From assembly GCA_023460395.1 (NCBI GenBank), contig JAEWQB010000004.1, forward strand, positions 1-64,000: DNA of 64,000 nt. Reading direction: 5' to 3'. Each line of letters opens with the position of its first letter. Position 1 is the stretch's first letter. This DNA is from Pseudomonadota bacterium (lineage in GTDB: Bacteria > Desulfobacterota > Desulfovibrionia > Desulfovibrionales > Desulfovibrionaceae). The notes under the pieces are model-generated. The model was not told the DNA's origin and ran no database searches. It worked only from the letters and a program-made list of their open reading frames with translations. A program made the translations under genes and the position numbers. Shown here one piece after another: positions 55,520 through 64,000 of the stretch.

Positions 55520-55665
55520 GGGACTCACTCCGTGTAAATAAAATTCAATACGCGCTGAATTGGGAAGGGTTATGCCAATTGCGCCGTGCCGTCAAGAAAC
55601 CCGCCCTTTCGGCGTGTCCCCCGTCTCCCGTCCTCCGCGCGAAATGGAAAAACACAAAAACAAGC

Positions 55666-55694
55666 TTGACGGGGAATTTCCTTTCGCTTAGAGA
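55666..55694 (+). promoter_or_regulatory. Promoter of the first tRNA-Asn gene
   Basis: TTGACG (55666-55671) and TAGAGA (55689-55694) are separated by 17 bases; the tRNA starts 36 bases after the -10. The -35 is strong, the -10 is weak. Confidence 0.5.
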
Positions 55695-55729
55695 CTGTCT
55701 CCGCACCGCGTGACCACGCGGCAGCACGA

Positions 55730-55805
55730 TCCCCGGTGGCTCAATCGGCAGAGCGGGTGACTGTTAATCACTAGGTTGGCGGTTCAAGTCCGTCCCGGGG
55801 AGCCA
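55730..55805 (+). tRNA. tRNA-Asn (anticodon GTT), copy 1
   Basis: A complete 76-base cloverleaf: 5' acceptor arm TCCCCGG pairs with CCGGGGA at 55795-55801, T-loop GGTTCAAGTCC, anticodon loop CTGTTAA giving anticodon GTT, discriminator G and an encoded CCA end. It is identical to the tRNA at 59008-59083. It has its own promoter and terminator. Confidence 0.97.
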
Positions 55806-55813
55806 AAAAACAG

Positions 55814-55852
55814 CAAGGGCTTGTGGAAATACCACAAGCCCTTGTTTAGTTT
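55814..55852 (+). terminator. Rho-independent terminator of tRNA-Asn copy 1
   Basis: A 13-bp perfect stem (CAAGGGCTTGTGG at 55814-55826 with its complement at 55832-55844), loop AAATA, followed by TTTAGTTT. Confidence 0.9.
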
Positions 55853-56083
55853 GCCATATATTCCCAAAGACCAAGCAAGCGGGAAGTCAAAAAAACAAAT
55901 TGGTAAGCGGCAAACGGCCAAGGCGGCCTTTGCCTATCAATCCCAATATCAACCGTCCATAAATAACCGGGAGAGTCTTCCCCCATCCGGTCCACAGCAA
56001 AAAAGTCTGCCCGCAATCCCGGCACCATACGGCTATGTTCGATTACACCCGCCGTACTTCGCTTTCGTTCCCTGCCTTCCCAT

Positions 56084-56119
56084 AAAAAACGCCCCCATGG
56101 TTACTCCCATGAGGGCGCG
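56084..56119 (-). terminator. Terminator of the chemotaxis receptor gene
   Basis: GCCCCCATGG (56091-56100) pairs with CCATGAGGGC with one mismatch; the A-run at 56084-56089 provides the T-tract on the minus strand. It lies just past the receptor stop codon. Confidence 0.75.
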
Positions 56120-56135
56120 TTCTGTTGTCTAGCCG

Positions 56136-58229
56136 TTAGCCTTTCTTCATCTCTTCAATAAGCTTACTCAACCGCTGCGCCTGCAAAGCGAGGTCGCTTA
56201 CAGCGCGGGCAGATTCGCTCATTGCCTGCGCGGTTTGTTCAGACATATCACTCACCTGAACGATAGACTGGTTTATCTGCTCACTGGCGGCGGATTGTTC
56301 TTCACTGGCGGCGGCGATGGTGCGGACCTGATCCGCAGAGGCCTCCACATTGCTCACAATTTGCTGCAACGCCTCGCCGGATTCATTAGCGAAACGCGAA
56401 GCGGTTTCCACTTCCGCCAAGGCGGTATCCATGGCAGCCACACTCTGTGCCGTGCTGCTCTGAATGGCGGTAATAGCGCTACCTACATCTTTGGTGGACT
56501 CCATAGTTTTTTCAGCCAGCTTGCGCACCTCGTCAGCCACCACAGCAAACCCGCGCCCGGCATCGCCCGCACGGGCGGCTTCGATCGCGGCGTTCAGCGC
56601 CAGCAAGTTGGTCTGGTCCGCAATGTCCGAAATAACGTTCATAATCCGTGTGATTGCCTGCGCGTGTTCATTAAGCTGTGTCATATCTTCTTTCAATTCC
56701 ACAGAGACGTCCTGAACCCGCCCTATACTCTGCAACGCGCTTTGCACAATATGCGCGCCGCCCTCCGCATTCTGCCGCGTTTCATCCGATACGGTGGAAG
56801 CCTCCGCAGCGTTGCGCGCGACCTCCTGCACCGTCACGTTCATTTCGTTCATGGCGGTGGCGGCCTCCGCCAGATGCCGGGCGGACTCGGAAGCTATTTG
56901 ATCCGACTGCTCAATCTGCGCGGAAAGCTCACTAGAGGCAGAGGATATGATGGCAACCACGTCTTCAAGTTGTCCCGCCGCCGCCAGCATGCCTTCGCGC
57001 TTGGCACTTTCCGCACGCAAGGCCGCTTCTTCAGCTTTTGCCATGGCAGCCTTCGCCTCATCGGTGGCCTGCACCGCATCTGCGGTCTTCTGTTCACTTT
57101 CACCGAGCAAGCGTTTGATGCTGCCCACCATGTGTTCCATACCCACCGCCAGCACAGAGAATTCATCCTTGCGATTCCGTGCCCCGTCCAGTAGTGCCCG
57201 CTCCCGCTCCTCCAATTCCAGCCTGCCCCCTGCCACAGCTTCCGCCATGCCGGAGAGCCCCGCCAAGGTGCGCACGATGCCCCTTGCGGCAAAGAAAATA
57301 ATAAGCCCCACCACCACGACACAAACCACCGTCAGCAACACCGTGTTCTGGAGCATGCTGTGAATGGGGGAAAAAATTTCGGCCTCATCAAATTCCAGAC
57401 ACAGCAGCCAGCCCTGCTTTGGCATGTCGCGCACGTAAACAATCCTCGCATCGCCCTGCGAGGTACGGTATGCGAACCGTCCCTCCCGCTTTGCGAGGAA
57501 GTCCTTCACCACAGGAACGTCACCGTCTTCCCGCCCCATAGCAGCGGCATCATAGTGCAAAACAACACGCCCCTGACCGTCATACGCATACGAGCCGCCC
57601 TTGGTCCCCAGCGAAACTTTGTTGGTAACAGATGAGGCTATGTGCTCATTGTCCACACCGGTAAAAAGCACTCCCTGCGTTTTTCCGTTACGGATGAGGG
57701 GCATAGCCACAACAGACGTTACCTTTCCCGTGGTGGCGCTCACCAGCCCCACAATGCATCGTTCCCCCGCCATGGCGCGACGAAAGTATTCTCTGCCGGA
57801 AAAATTTGTTCCCACTGATTTACTGGGACCGTCCGCCCCCGCCACATGGTGGGCGATGACTTTGCCGTCGGCACCGGCAAGGCCTGCAAACGAGATGTTG
57901 GAATTGATCCGCGTGAAATAATTTAAGGTACCGTCCGCTTCCCGCGCCAATCTCTCCAAAGTAAGCTCGCTCAACCCATCGTTATATGCATCAAGATATC
58001 GCGATATTCGCTGCACCTCGGCAAGCATAGACAGCGCCTCTTCCACGTTCGTGAACACCCCGTCCACCCCCACGGACTGACTTTCCAGTAACGTCGGAAT
58101 ATCGTGCCGCAACTGGTCCCGCAGGGCTTCCTCAGACATTTTGTACCCAACCCCTGCGATAAGCAGCAGACCGACAATCGCCGGAGTGAGCACGGACAAC
58201 AGCATTTTGCTCAACAGACCATGTTTCAT
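56136..58229 (-). CDS. Methyl-accepting chemotaxis protein with periplasmic dCache sensor
   Basis: A 697-residue chemoreceptor. Membrane helices at about 8-30 and 283-305 bracket a periplasmic sensor of about 250 residues with dCache features (NISFAGLAGADGKVIAHHVAG, TNFSGREYFRRAMAGE). A HAMP-type segment follows, and then a long coiled-coil signalling domain with the conserved tip ISDIADQTNLLALNAAIEAA and GDAGRGFAVVADEVRKLAE. No C-terminal CheR-binding pentapeptide is present. ATG 58229 has GGGAGG upstream. It is the only gene between the two identical tRNA-Asn genes. The ligand is unknown. Confidence 0.95.
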   Translation of the reverse strand: MKHGLLSKMLLSVLTPAIVGLLLIAGVGYKMSEEALRDQLRHDIPTLLESQSVGVDGVFTNVEEALSMLAEVQRISRYLDAYNDGLSELTLERLAREADGTLNYFTRINSNISFAGLAGADGKVIAHHVAGADGPSKSVGTNFSGREYFRRAMAGERCIVGLVSATTGKVTSVVAMPLIRNGKTQGVLFTGVDNEHIASSVTNKVSLGTKGGSYAYDGQGRVVLHYDAAAMGREDGDVPVVKDFLAKREGRFAYRTSQGDARIVYVRDMPKQGWLLCLEFDEAEIFSPIHSMLQNTVLLTVVCVVVVGLIIFFAARGIVRTLAGLSGMAEAVAGGRLELEERERALLDGARNRKDEFSVLAVGMEHMVGSIKRLLGESEQKTADAVQATDEAKAAMAKAEEAALRAESAKREGMLAAAGQLEDVVAIISSASSELSAQIEQSDQIASESARHLAEAATAMNEMNVTVQEVARNAAEASTVSDETRQNAEGGAHIVQSALQSIGRVQDVSVELKEDMTQLNEHAQAITRIMNVISDIADQTNLLALNAAIEAARAGDAGRGFAVVADEVRKLAEKTMESTKDVGSAITAIQSSTAQSVAAMDTALAEVETASRFANESGEALQQIVSNVEASADQVRTIAAASEEQSAASEQINQSIVQVSDMSEQTAQAMSESARAVSDLALQAQRLSKLIEEMKKG

Positions 58230-59007
58230 GAAACCTCCCTGACACCTTCTTTCCAATCCGTATGCATGTCGCACGCACGGCGGCCTTCAGTCCGCACAGC
58301 GGCACGTAGTACCGTTTCCCCTCGGTCTGGTGCCGGACCGTTAAACGGAGCGCACCGTGTGTGGCGGCTTCATCACCAAAGTCAGCGCCTATTGGACCAT
58401 GAAGAGATCATATTCATACGTCTTTCCCTGTTCAGTATTCCGTTTTGAATCAGCCACACGTACGCGGTATGGCGATGAAAATATGTTTATCACGCATAGG
58501 CACATGCCACTCTCATTTTTGTAAACAGCACTACGTATAAAAATAAAATACCACCGCAAAATCAAAATTTTATCATATCATCTAGAAGACATATTGGTGT
58601 ATATTTATGTACTTTTTAAAAATTTGCGTTCCACACAATACGTAAGTATTCACATTCTTCATTCAATTCTTTTCACCAAATAAAACCATAATCAAGAAAT
58701 TATTCATATCTTCATTCCGTCTTTATCTGAAAAGAACATATTTTTCAGCATGCCTCTTCTATTGGTGTGCTTCCTTGCTATGTATGATTAGCACACATAT
58801 GCGTAGCTTCGACATATGTGCACTGCAGAACAGAATGCCCTCCCCGCGACACAAGCAGCCCCTGCCTTGTCCATATGGCGTAGTCAGACCACCCGCGCGG
58901 CGTGCCTCTCTTTTCAATTTTTACCCTTTCCCCTTGACGGGAAAGCATGAAGTCCGTATACGTCTCTCCTCGTTGGACGCATTCGCCGCATAGGCGCGTT
59001 CACATGA
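58230..59007. other. AT-rich intergenic region between the chemotaxis receptor and tRNA-Asn copy 2
   Basis: No gene is seen in this 778-base stretch. Positions about 58440-58800 are markedly AT-rich against the GC-rich background, with runs such as AAAATCAAAATTTT. An 8-bp inverted repeat (CACATATG at 58794-58801, CATATGTG at 58813-58820, 11-base spacer) lies at its right edge. It likely holds the receptor promoter and may be a remnant of foreign DNA. Confidence 0.6.
58934..58962 (+). promoter_or_regulatory. Promoter of the second tRNA-Asn gene
   Basis: TTGACG (58934-58939) and TATACG (58957-58962) are spaced by 17 bases, 45 bases before the tRNA. The -35 and the two bases after it match those of copy 1 (TTGACGGG). 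Confidence 0.6.
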
Positions 59008-59083
59008 TCCCCGGTGGCTCAATCGGCAGAGCGGGTGACTGTTAATCACTAGGTTGGCGGTTCAAGTCCGTCCCGGGGAGCCA
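59008..59083 (+). tRNA. tRNA-Asn (anticodon GTT), copy 2
   Basis: Identical to the copy at 55730-55805 over all 76 bases, including the encoded CCA. The sequences outside the tRNA differ except for a shared GA just before the 5' end, so the duplicated unit is essentially the tRNA itself. It has its own promoter and terminator. Confidence 0.97.
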
Positions 59084-59090
59084 GAATGTA

Positions 59091-59125
59091 AAACGCCCCT
59101 TCCTCACGGAAGGGGCGTTTTTGTT
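59091..59125. terminator. Terminator after tRNA-Asn copy 2, probably bidirectional
   Basis: A 13-bp perfect stem (AAACGCCCCTTCC at 59091-59103 with its complement at 59108-59120), loop TCAC, followed by TTGTT. The A bases on the left side could also serve the minus-strand TerC gene that ends at 59146. Confidence 0.88.
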
Positions 59126-59145
59126 ACGGTATACCCCGCCAACGG

Positions 59146-59880
59146 TTACTTTGCGCTTTTTTCCCCGTCCACTTCCCGGACACGCCGCGTCCTGCGCAGA
59201 TTCAGCGCCTCCACCCCAAGACTAAACGCCATGGCGAAATATATGTACCCTTTGGGCACATGCAGCCCCACGCCCTCTCCCAGCAAGGTGAAGCCTACCA
59301 AAAGCAAAAACGCCAACGCCAACATTTTAAACGTAGGGTGCGCGGTCACAAATTCACCTATGGGACGTGCGGCAAACAGCATCAGCATGACCGAGGCCAC
59401 CACAGCCAGCATCATTACCGGTAGCTGATCCACCAGCCCCACTGCGGTAATGACCGAATCTAATGAAAAAATGATATCCAGAAGCACAACCTGCACCAGT
59501 GCCGATGTCACACCTATGGGACTGGGCACGTAATCTTCCACACCATTTTCCATCTCGTGGTGGATTTCCTTGGTAGATTTTGCCAACAGAAAAAGCCCGC
59601 CCAGCACCAAAATGATGCTGCGCCCGGAAAGCGGAACCCCCGACACAACAGCCAGAGGCGTGGTCAGTGACATGACCCATGAAATGGATGCGAGAAGAAT
59701 AAGCCGCATGCCCATAGCCAGCAACAGGCCGATGCGCCGCACTTTTTCACGCAAAGAGGAAGGCAACCCCGCCGTTACCAATGTCAGGAAGATAATGTTG
59801 TCTATGCCAAGAACCAGTTCAAGAACTGTGAGGGTGAGAAACCCTACCCAAGCATGTGGATCGAGAAGCCAAGCGAGCAT
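59146..59880 (-). CDS. TerC family integral membrane protein
   Basis: A 244-residue membrane protein with about seven helices and the two TerC acidic signatures: LELVLGIDNIIFL near residue 20 and LLDIIFSLDSVITAVG near residue 135. TerC/Alx-type proteins are linked to metal (manganese) export and tellurite resistance. No other tellurite genes are near, so a housekeeping metal role is more likely. ATG 59880 has AAGGTG upstream; a GTG further out is possible. It shares the terminator next to tRNA-Asn copy 2. Confidence 0.93.
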   Translation of the reverse strand: MLAWLLDPHAWVGFLTLTVLELVLGIDNIIFLTLVTAGLPSSLREKVRRIGLLLAMGMRLILLASISWVMSLTTPLAVVSGVPLSGRSIILVLGGLFLLAKSTKEIHHEMENGVEDYVPSPIGVTSALVQVVLLDIIFSLDSVITAVGLVDQLPVMMLAVVASVMLMLFAARPIGEFVTAHPTFKMLALAFLLLVGFTLLGEGVGLHVPKGYIYFAMAFSLGVEALNLRRTRRVREVDGEKSAK

Positions 59881-60120
59881 ATTGCGCACCTTGCGTGCGG
59901 ACGAGACGACCAACCATTACGAAACCCTTGGGCGGTCCGAACGCCCGGTGTTCCGCAGGTCTGGCCACAGTCTCCCTGCGTATGCCAGAACACAGCTTCA
60001 CGCCGAGTTCGAGATTGTTGGCATACGCTTTCCGGCCCCTGCCGGAAACGGCTACTCCCCTGATCATCCAAGAACCGCGCCTCGCGCGGTCACCTCTTGT
60101 AGGCATTTCAATGCCGGGGG

Positions 60121-61212
60121 TCAAGCCCCCCGCCCGGCGAAATTCTGCAACAGCAGATCCACTTCCAACGGTTCGCTGGCGTGTTCATCCCGCTCAAGCC
60201 GTATGGCGTGTTTGGCACACTGAAACCGGCAGGCTCCGCACCCCATGCACGCGCTCGCATCTACCACTGCCACGCCTTCTTGCACGGCAATGGCGGAAAA
60301 CTGGCATTTCTTCCCGCAGGCTCCGCACCCCACGCAAGCAGCCGCGTCCACCACGGCGAGATACCCGGACGGTTCCAGCATGGGAATGCCGTTCCGCTGG
60401 GCCTGCATAGCCCCGCAACAGCAGGAACAGCAATTGCAAATGGCATAATAGCGCCCCAGCATCGCCTCTTTAAAAAAAGCGTGTGTCACGTGCCCGCGTT
60501 TGTTTTCCGCTTCCACGACCCGGACGGCCTCTTCACGCGTTACCTTGCGGCTCTTGTCTGGGTGATGCTCCAGCACAAAAGAAACGAACGGTTCTCCCAC
60601 GATAATGCACACATCCACAGGTGTGCACGGATGGGGGCTTGTCTGACGGCAGGGGCAATTCAGCAGCGCGATGTGGTCGGGATGCTGCAACAAAATATCG
60701 GTTGCTTCGGAATACGGCAGCACGCGTTCCAGCTTGGGTAGGCTGATATCTCGCCGCACATTGATAAGAGTGCGGGCGGACTCGGCGCGCAGCACCTTGC
60801 CGTGATACGAATCCGCAAATCCTCCGCCGCCCTTTGCACGAAAATTTTCCTCGTTCCACAGCCCCATTTTGCCGCCCAGCCAACTAAGCGGTCCCCCCAG
60901 CCAGCGGGCGAGCGGGTGTGTTCCCTTGCCCATGCCAATATAAAAATACGGAAAGCGCAGATACACATACCCGTGCAGCAGCTCCCACCATGAACCGCCA
61001 CGTGCGCGAAAAGCGCACACCAGAGCATACGTGGACGGTTTCCCCCACCGACGCGCCAGTGCTTCCAAGGCGGTGCCCAGTCGCCGGCGGGGCGGCTGAA
61101 CTCCATGGAAATTCTTCTGCTGCTGCGGCTGGCTGCAATCCCCCGACCGCTCCGCTTTTCCCGTGCACGGCGAAGCGACGCCGTGCGTATGGCCGTGGTT
61201 GGCCTTTGGCAT
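60121..61212 (-). CDS. 4Fe-4S ferredoxin-domain protein
   Basis: A 363-residue cytoplasmic-looking protein. The C-terminal quarter carries two ferredoxin-type [4Fe-4S] motifs, CVGCGACGKKC and CMGCGACRFQC. Upstream are further cysteines in CPCRQTSPHPC and in the dense run CNCCSCCCG, which may hold an additional metal site. The N-terminal 45 residues are polar and unconserved-looking; residues about 60-120 hold aromatic-rich segments (GYVYLRFPYFYIGMG) that could contact a membrane. AAGGAG precedes ATG 61212. It is an electron-transfer or reductive-activation candidate with unknown partner, located between TerC and the cobalamin genes. Confidence 0.85.
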   Translation of the reverse strand: MPKANHGHTHGVASPCTGKAERSGDCSQPQQQKNFHGVQPPRRRLGTALEALARRWGKPSTYALVCAFRARGGSWWELLHGYVYLRFPYFYIGMGKGTHPLARWLGGPLSWLGGKMGLWNEENFRAKGGGGFADSYHGKVLRAESARTLINVRRDISLPKLERVLPYSEATDILLQHPDHIALLNCPCRQTSPHPCTPVDVCIIVGEPFVSFVLEHHPDKSRKVTREEAVRVVEAENKRGHVTHAFFKEAMLGRYYAICNCCSCCCGAMQAQRNGIPMLEPSGYLAVVDAAACVGCGACGKKCQFSAIAVQEGVAVVDASACMGCGACRFQCAKHAIRLERDEHASEPLEVDLLLQNFAGRGA

Positions 61213-61323
61213 GATATGACATCTCCTTCCGGTATGTGTGGTCCCTTACCGCGGACGAAAGGAATGCCTCTTCAATTTAGCAAAAAATACGAAACAGTGG
61301 CAATACACCTCAAAAGAAATGCG

Positions 61324-62091
61324 CTACCCCTGCCGGTAGCCGTGCGCAAACGCGGCGTCATACAGACGGGAACAATGCGCTGCGCCATCCTCCCCCGGAA
61401 GAACGAGGAAGACCGTTTGGCGAGTCAGCCCATGCTCGCGGACCGTAGCACACAATCTTCCCAATGATGTTGGAATAACGCGCTGTTCAGGCCACCCGAC
61501 CCGGTATGCGGCGATAATGGAGGTTTCCTCCTCCAATCCCCCCGCCCTGAGTTCTTCCACCATGCCCTCCGGGTCGGCTGCGGAAAGGTAAATAGCCAGT
61601 GCGCAACGATGCCGCGCCAAATCGCGCAATTTTTCCGTTGCGGGAACGGGGGTGCGCCCTTCCAGACGTGTGATGATGACGGATTGCGAACGCTCCGGTA
61701 CCGTTAATGACGCTGCGGCGGCAGCCGCTGCGGCAAAACCGGCGGAGACACCGGGTACCACCGCGCAAGTCACACCCTCGGCATGCAGCAACGCCATTTG
61801 CTCACGTATGGCACCGTACAATGAAGGATCTCCCGTATGCAGCCGGACAACCATACCCCCTGCGCGTACTGTCCGCAAAATACAGGCGTGTGTTTCCGCA
61901 AGCGTCATGGGGGCGGAATCCACCACGTCCGCACTGGGTTTCACCCCGGTCACCACAGCTTCCGGCACAAGAGAACCGGCGTAGAGCACAAGATCCGCCT
62001 CGCGTACAAGACGCTGCCCCTTAACCGTGATAAGTTCCGGGTCGCCCGGTCCCGCGCCGACAAACCAGACCTGAATACGCGTCTCCGTCAT
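61324..62091 (-). CDS. cbiF: Cobalt-precorrin-4 C11-methyltransferase
   Basis: CbiF/CobM methylates C11 of the corrin ring with S-adenosylmethionine. The 255-residue protein has WFVGAGPGDPELITVKG, LVLYAGSLVPEAVV, VVRLHTGDPSLYGAIREQ and VVPGVSAGFAAAAAAA, all hallmarks of the tetrapyrrole methylase family and of CbiF in particular. The start at 62091 overlaps the cbiET stop in an ATGA junction. Confidence 0.95.
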   Translation of the reverse strand: MTETRIQVWFVGAGPGDPELITVKGQRLVREADLVLYAGSLVPEAVVTGVKPSADVVDSAPMTLAETHACILRTVRAGGMVVRLHTGDPSLYGAIREQMALLHAEGVTCAVVPGVSAGFAAAAAAAASLTVPERSQSVIITRLEGRTPVPATEKLRDLARHRCALAIYLSAADPEGMVEELRAGGLEEETSIIAAYRVGWPEQRVIPTSLGRLCATVREHGLTRQTVFLVLPGEDGAAHCSRLYDAAFAHGYRQG

Positions 62092-63374
62092 CTCCTGCCC
62101 GTCCCGGTTGTGGTAGTCATACAAGGCGAAGCCGCCACAATGAATACCGGATTACGCGCTTCAAGCCGCACGTCTCCGCCCAGAGGACCGGAAACAGAGG
62201 CTTGCAGCATGGTGATATCGTACCGCCAGCCCGCCTTCTCAAGCCGGGAACGCACGCGCTCCAAGGTGCCCAGTAGCACACAATGCACCACAAGCCGCCC
62301 TGCCCTCCCGGTTGCCGCCTGCTGTTCATCCCGCGCGGAAACCGCCTCCAACCGGGGAAGCACCACATCAAGCAGGTCGGCGTTTTTACCCAGTCCTCCG
62401 CCGATGAACACGCGGTCAGGGTCCGGCAGCCCCGCGAGACAATCCGGTAGTGTGCCGTGGACTACTTCCAGAGACAATGCCCCGAAGCGTCGCCTGTTTT
62501 TACGGATCATTTCCACTCGTGCGGCATCACGCTCCACAGCGTAGACCGTTCCCCGCCGGACAATGGCGCAGGCTTCCAGCCCCACCGACCCGCACCCCGC
62601 GCCCAAATCCCATAACACGGAGTCCGGCGTGAGCTGTAAGGCGGCTATGCCAGCCGCGCGGACGGGCCACTTGGTAATGAGGCCGTTGTCCGTCTCATAA
62701 GCCGTCTCCTCCGTACCCAACGCGAGTTGCCGCTCCGGGACGCCTGTGCGTTCCAGCAATATCAGATTGAGGGAAGAAAACTCTCGCGAAGCGGCTTCTG
62801 AAAGCGAATGGCGGGTTACGCGTTCCTCTGGTGCGCCCAGAGATTCGAATACGTGCATGGCAAACCAGTCCGCACCGCGTTCCAGTAAGAAGCGGGAGAT
62901 GGTCCCCGGCGTATTGCGGTCATCCGTCAGCACAGCCACGAGGTTGTGTTCGTACAAAGCGTGGCGTAACGGGGCGTAGTCGTCCCGTCCGTGCAGCGAG
63001 ACTACGGGAATACCCTGCCACGGCACGCCAATCCGCGCGGCGGCGGTTTGCATCGCGGTGACATTGGGATACACCCGCACAGCCTCCGGGCCGAACTCAG
63101 CCACCAGACGGGCGCCGATGCCAAAAAAAAGAGGATCACCATCAGCCAGTACAACCACGCCATGCCCCGTATCCACCTCGTCCGCCACCGCGGCGAATAC
63201 CGTATGTAAGGGGGCGGCGATGGGAATGGTGCGCACAGGGCGCTTTACAAGATGCGCCGACTGGGCCAACTGACGTTTCCCCCCCACCAGCACGTCCGCC
63301 CCTGCGATTATGTCCGCGTAGGGCGTGGGCAGTGCCACCGGGTCTATTCCCAGACCGATAACCCGGATGGTCAT
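62088..63374 (-). CDS. cbiET: Bifunctional cobalt-precorrin methyltransferase/decarboxylase CbiET
   Basis: The fused enzyme methylates C5 and C15 of the corrin ring and decarboxylates the C12 side chain. The 428-residue protein has an N-terminal CbiE tetrapyrrole methylase (about 1-200: VIGLGIDPVALP, VVVLADGDPLFFGIGARL) and a C-terminal CbiT SAM methyltransferase (about 235-400: DSVLWDLGAGCGSVGLEAC, AVERDAARVEMIRKN, DRVFIGGGLGKN). Start 63374 is supported by a GAGAGGG run upstream. It is coupled to cbiF by ATGA and lies 78 bases after cbiD. Confidence 0.95.
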   Translation of the reverse strand: MTIRVIGLGIDPVALPTPYADIIAGADVLVGGKRQLAQSAHLVKRPVRTIPIAAPLHTVFAAVADEVDTGHGVVVLADGDPLFFGIGARLVAEFGPEAVRVYPNVTAMQTAAARIGVPWQGIPVVSLHGRDDYAPLRHALYEHNLVAVLTDDRNTPGTISRFLLERGADWFAMHVFESLGAPEERVTRHSLSEAASREFSSLNLILLERTGVPERQLALGTEETAYETDNGLITKWPVRAAGIAALQLTPDSVLWDLGAGCGSVGLEACAIVRRGTVYAVERDAARVEMIRKNRRRFGALSLEVVHGTLPDCLAGLPDPDRVFIGGGLGKNADLLDVVLPRLEAVSARDEQQAATGRAGRLVVHCVLLGTLERVRSRLEKAGWRYDITMLQASVSGPLGGDVRLEARNPVFIVAASPCMTTTTGTGRR

Positions 63375-63452
63375 AGGCTCTTTTCCCTCTCCTTTCCGTA
63401 TCCTGTCAACCAACGTGGACAAGCGACTAAGTGGGTGGACCGCTCGTTCCCC

Positions 63453-64000
63453 TCAGGCCGAAGCCAGCAGCGTGCCGTCAAAATCAAAAACATGGATGGA
63501 AATACGCGTACCCGCGTGTGCCCGATGCCGTGTCCAGTGCTCCATCCGCTCGTGAGCGCGTCCGGCGATCTGCGTCACCACCCGGCTCACCAAGCCCTCG
63601 GTGCCTAATATATCCAGCACCTGCCGCGCGGTGTTCGCTCCGGCAACAGCCCGCATGACGCGTTGGGACGCTCCTCCCTGCCGGCACCATGCGGACAACT
63701 CCGCAAAATCGACAGGTGCCGTTTTGGCGTGAGTGTAGGCGTGCCCCTGTGCCAATTTTACCAGCTTACCGAAAAAACATCCCCATGCGATATGGGAAAA
63801 CCCCTTCTCCGCCGCCTCGCCTAATGAAAAGGCAACAAAGTCAGCGGCCTGAACAAAGGCTTGTTCCGGCCATTCCGGGTACAGGGCCATGAGCAGTTTT
63901 TCACTACGCCGCCCTGTAGAAATACCCACCCCTCCGCAGCCCATGGCACGGGCCACGTCCATGCCCTGCACCACAGCGGCCCGCCACGAACTGTTGCTGT
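63453..64000 (-). CDS. cbiD: Cobalt-precorrin-5B C1-methyltransferase CbiD (partial, N-terminus outside window)
   Basis: The C-terminal part of CbiD, which methylates C1 in the anaerobic cobalamin pathway. The frame runs open to the right edge, reading SSWRAAVVQGMDVARAMG, a CbiD hallmark, then GCGGVGISTGRRSEKL and GFSHIAWGCFFGKLVKLAQGHAYTHA. The presence of CbiD points to the early-cobalt (anaerobic) route. About 182 residues are visible; the ATG lies beyond 64000. It is the first of cbiD-cbiET-cbiF as far as this window shows. Confidence 0.93.
   Translation of the reverse strand, partial: SNSSWRAAVVQGMDVARAMGCGGVGISTGRRSEKLLMALYPEWPEQAFVQAADFVAFSLGEAAEKGFSHIAWGCFFGKLVKLAQGHAYTHAKTAPVDFAELSAWCRQGGASQRVMRAVAGANTARQVLDILGTEGLVSRVVTQIAGRAHERMEHWTRHRAHAGTRISIHVFDFDGTLLASA

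Larger units (their letters stand above)
55806..56135. other. Intergenic region between tRNA-Asn copy 1 and the chemotaxis receptor
   Basis: Apart from the tRNA terminator at the left and the receptor terminator at the right, nothing recognisable is seen in these 330 bases. A 60-codon minus-strand frame at 55846-56028 has no supporting motif. Confidence 0.5.

Noticed and set aside
55846..56028. A 60-codon minus-strand frame between tRNA-Asn and the receptor terminator
   Set aside because: No ribosome site of note and no recognisable motif.
56235..57194. A 319-codon plus-strand frame antisense to the chemotaxis receptor
   Set aside because: Shadow of the conserved signalling domain; His/Gly-rich and without motif.

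Overview
The window looks like a chromosomal segment of a sulfate-reducer-type Desulfobacterota genome, most likely family Desulfovibrionaceae; the genus cannot be fixed from sequence alone. The signs are a GC-rich background, a Gram-negative envelope block in the order lysS-lolC-lolD-bamA-amidase-skp-lpxD-fabZ-lpxA-lpxI (LpxI rather than LpxH), an anaerobic-type cobalamin block (cbiD, fused cbiET, cbiF), three sigma-54 activators in 64 kb, and a TauE/SafE exporter operon. No phage, insertion sequence, CRISPR array or rRNA gene was seen.

Layout. 1-20.7 kb is mostly housekeeping: a membrane-embedded LuxR-type regulator, RecN, an unknown protein, lpxK-rnr, a BI-1 family membrane protein, a response regulator with a degenerate HD-GYP domain, a ribbon-helix-helix protein, a DJ-1/PfpI protein, PpiD, aconitase, a sigma-54 regulator with a degenerate receiver, a glycosyltransferase and CobD-like threonine-phosphate decarboxylase.

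21.0-36.5 kb is the most unusual part. Three stand-alone receiver proteins, two histidine kinases and two large paralogous PEP-synthase-like proteins (ATP-grasp plus phosphohistidine swivel, with an unfamiliar C-terminal domain in place of the PEP/pyruvate barrel) lie next to a membrane-bound sigma-54 activator (GAFTEA loop, winged-helix C-terminus). Divergent from that activator is a six-gene TauE/SafE membrane operon that starts with a near-consensus -24/-12 promoter at 33272-33287. Together these suggest a sigma-54-controlled envelope transport module with an ATP/phosphohistidine signalling branch; its substrate is not visible.

36.7-43.1 kb holds a small protein under a Fur-box-like operator, a GAF sigma-54 activator preceded by three ACGA-N4-TCGT palindromes, a ferredoxin-reductase-like flavoprotein, thiamine salvage genes (thiM, thiE) and an aminotransferase. 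43.2-55.5 kb is the minus-strand envelope block described above. 55.7-59.1 kb is a chemotaxis receptor bracketed by two identical tRNA-Asn(GTT) genes, each with its own promoter and terminator. 59.1-64.0 kb holds a TerC-family protein, an iron-sulfur protein and cbiF, cbiET and the end of cbiD, which runs off the right edge.

Start codons were chosen by Shine-Dalgarno match; family names come from motif recognition without database searches.
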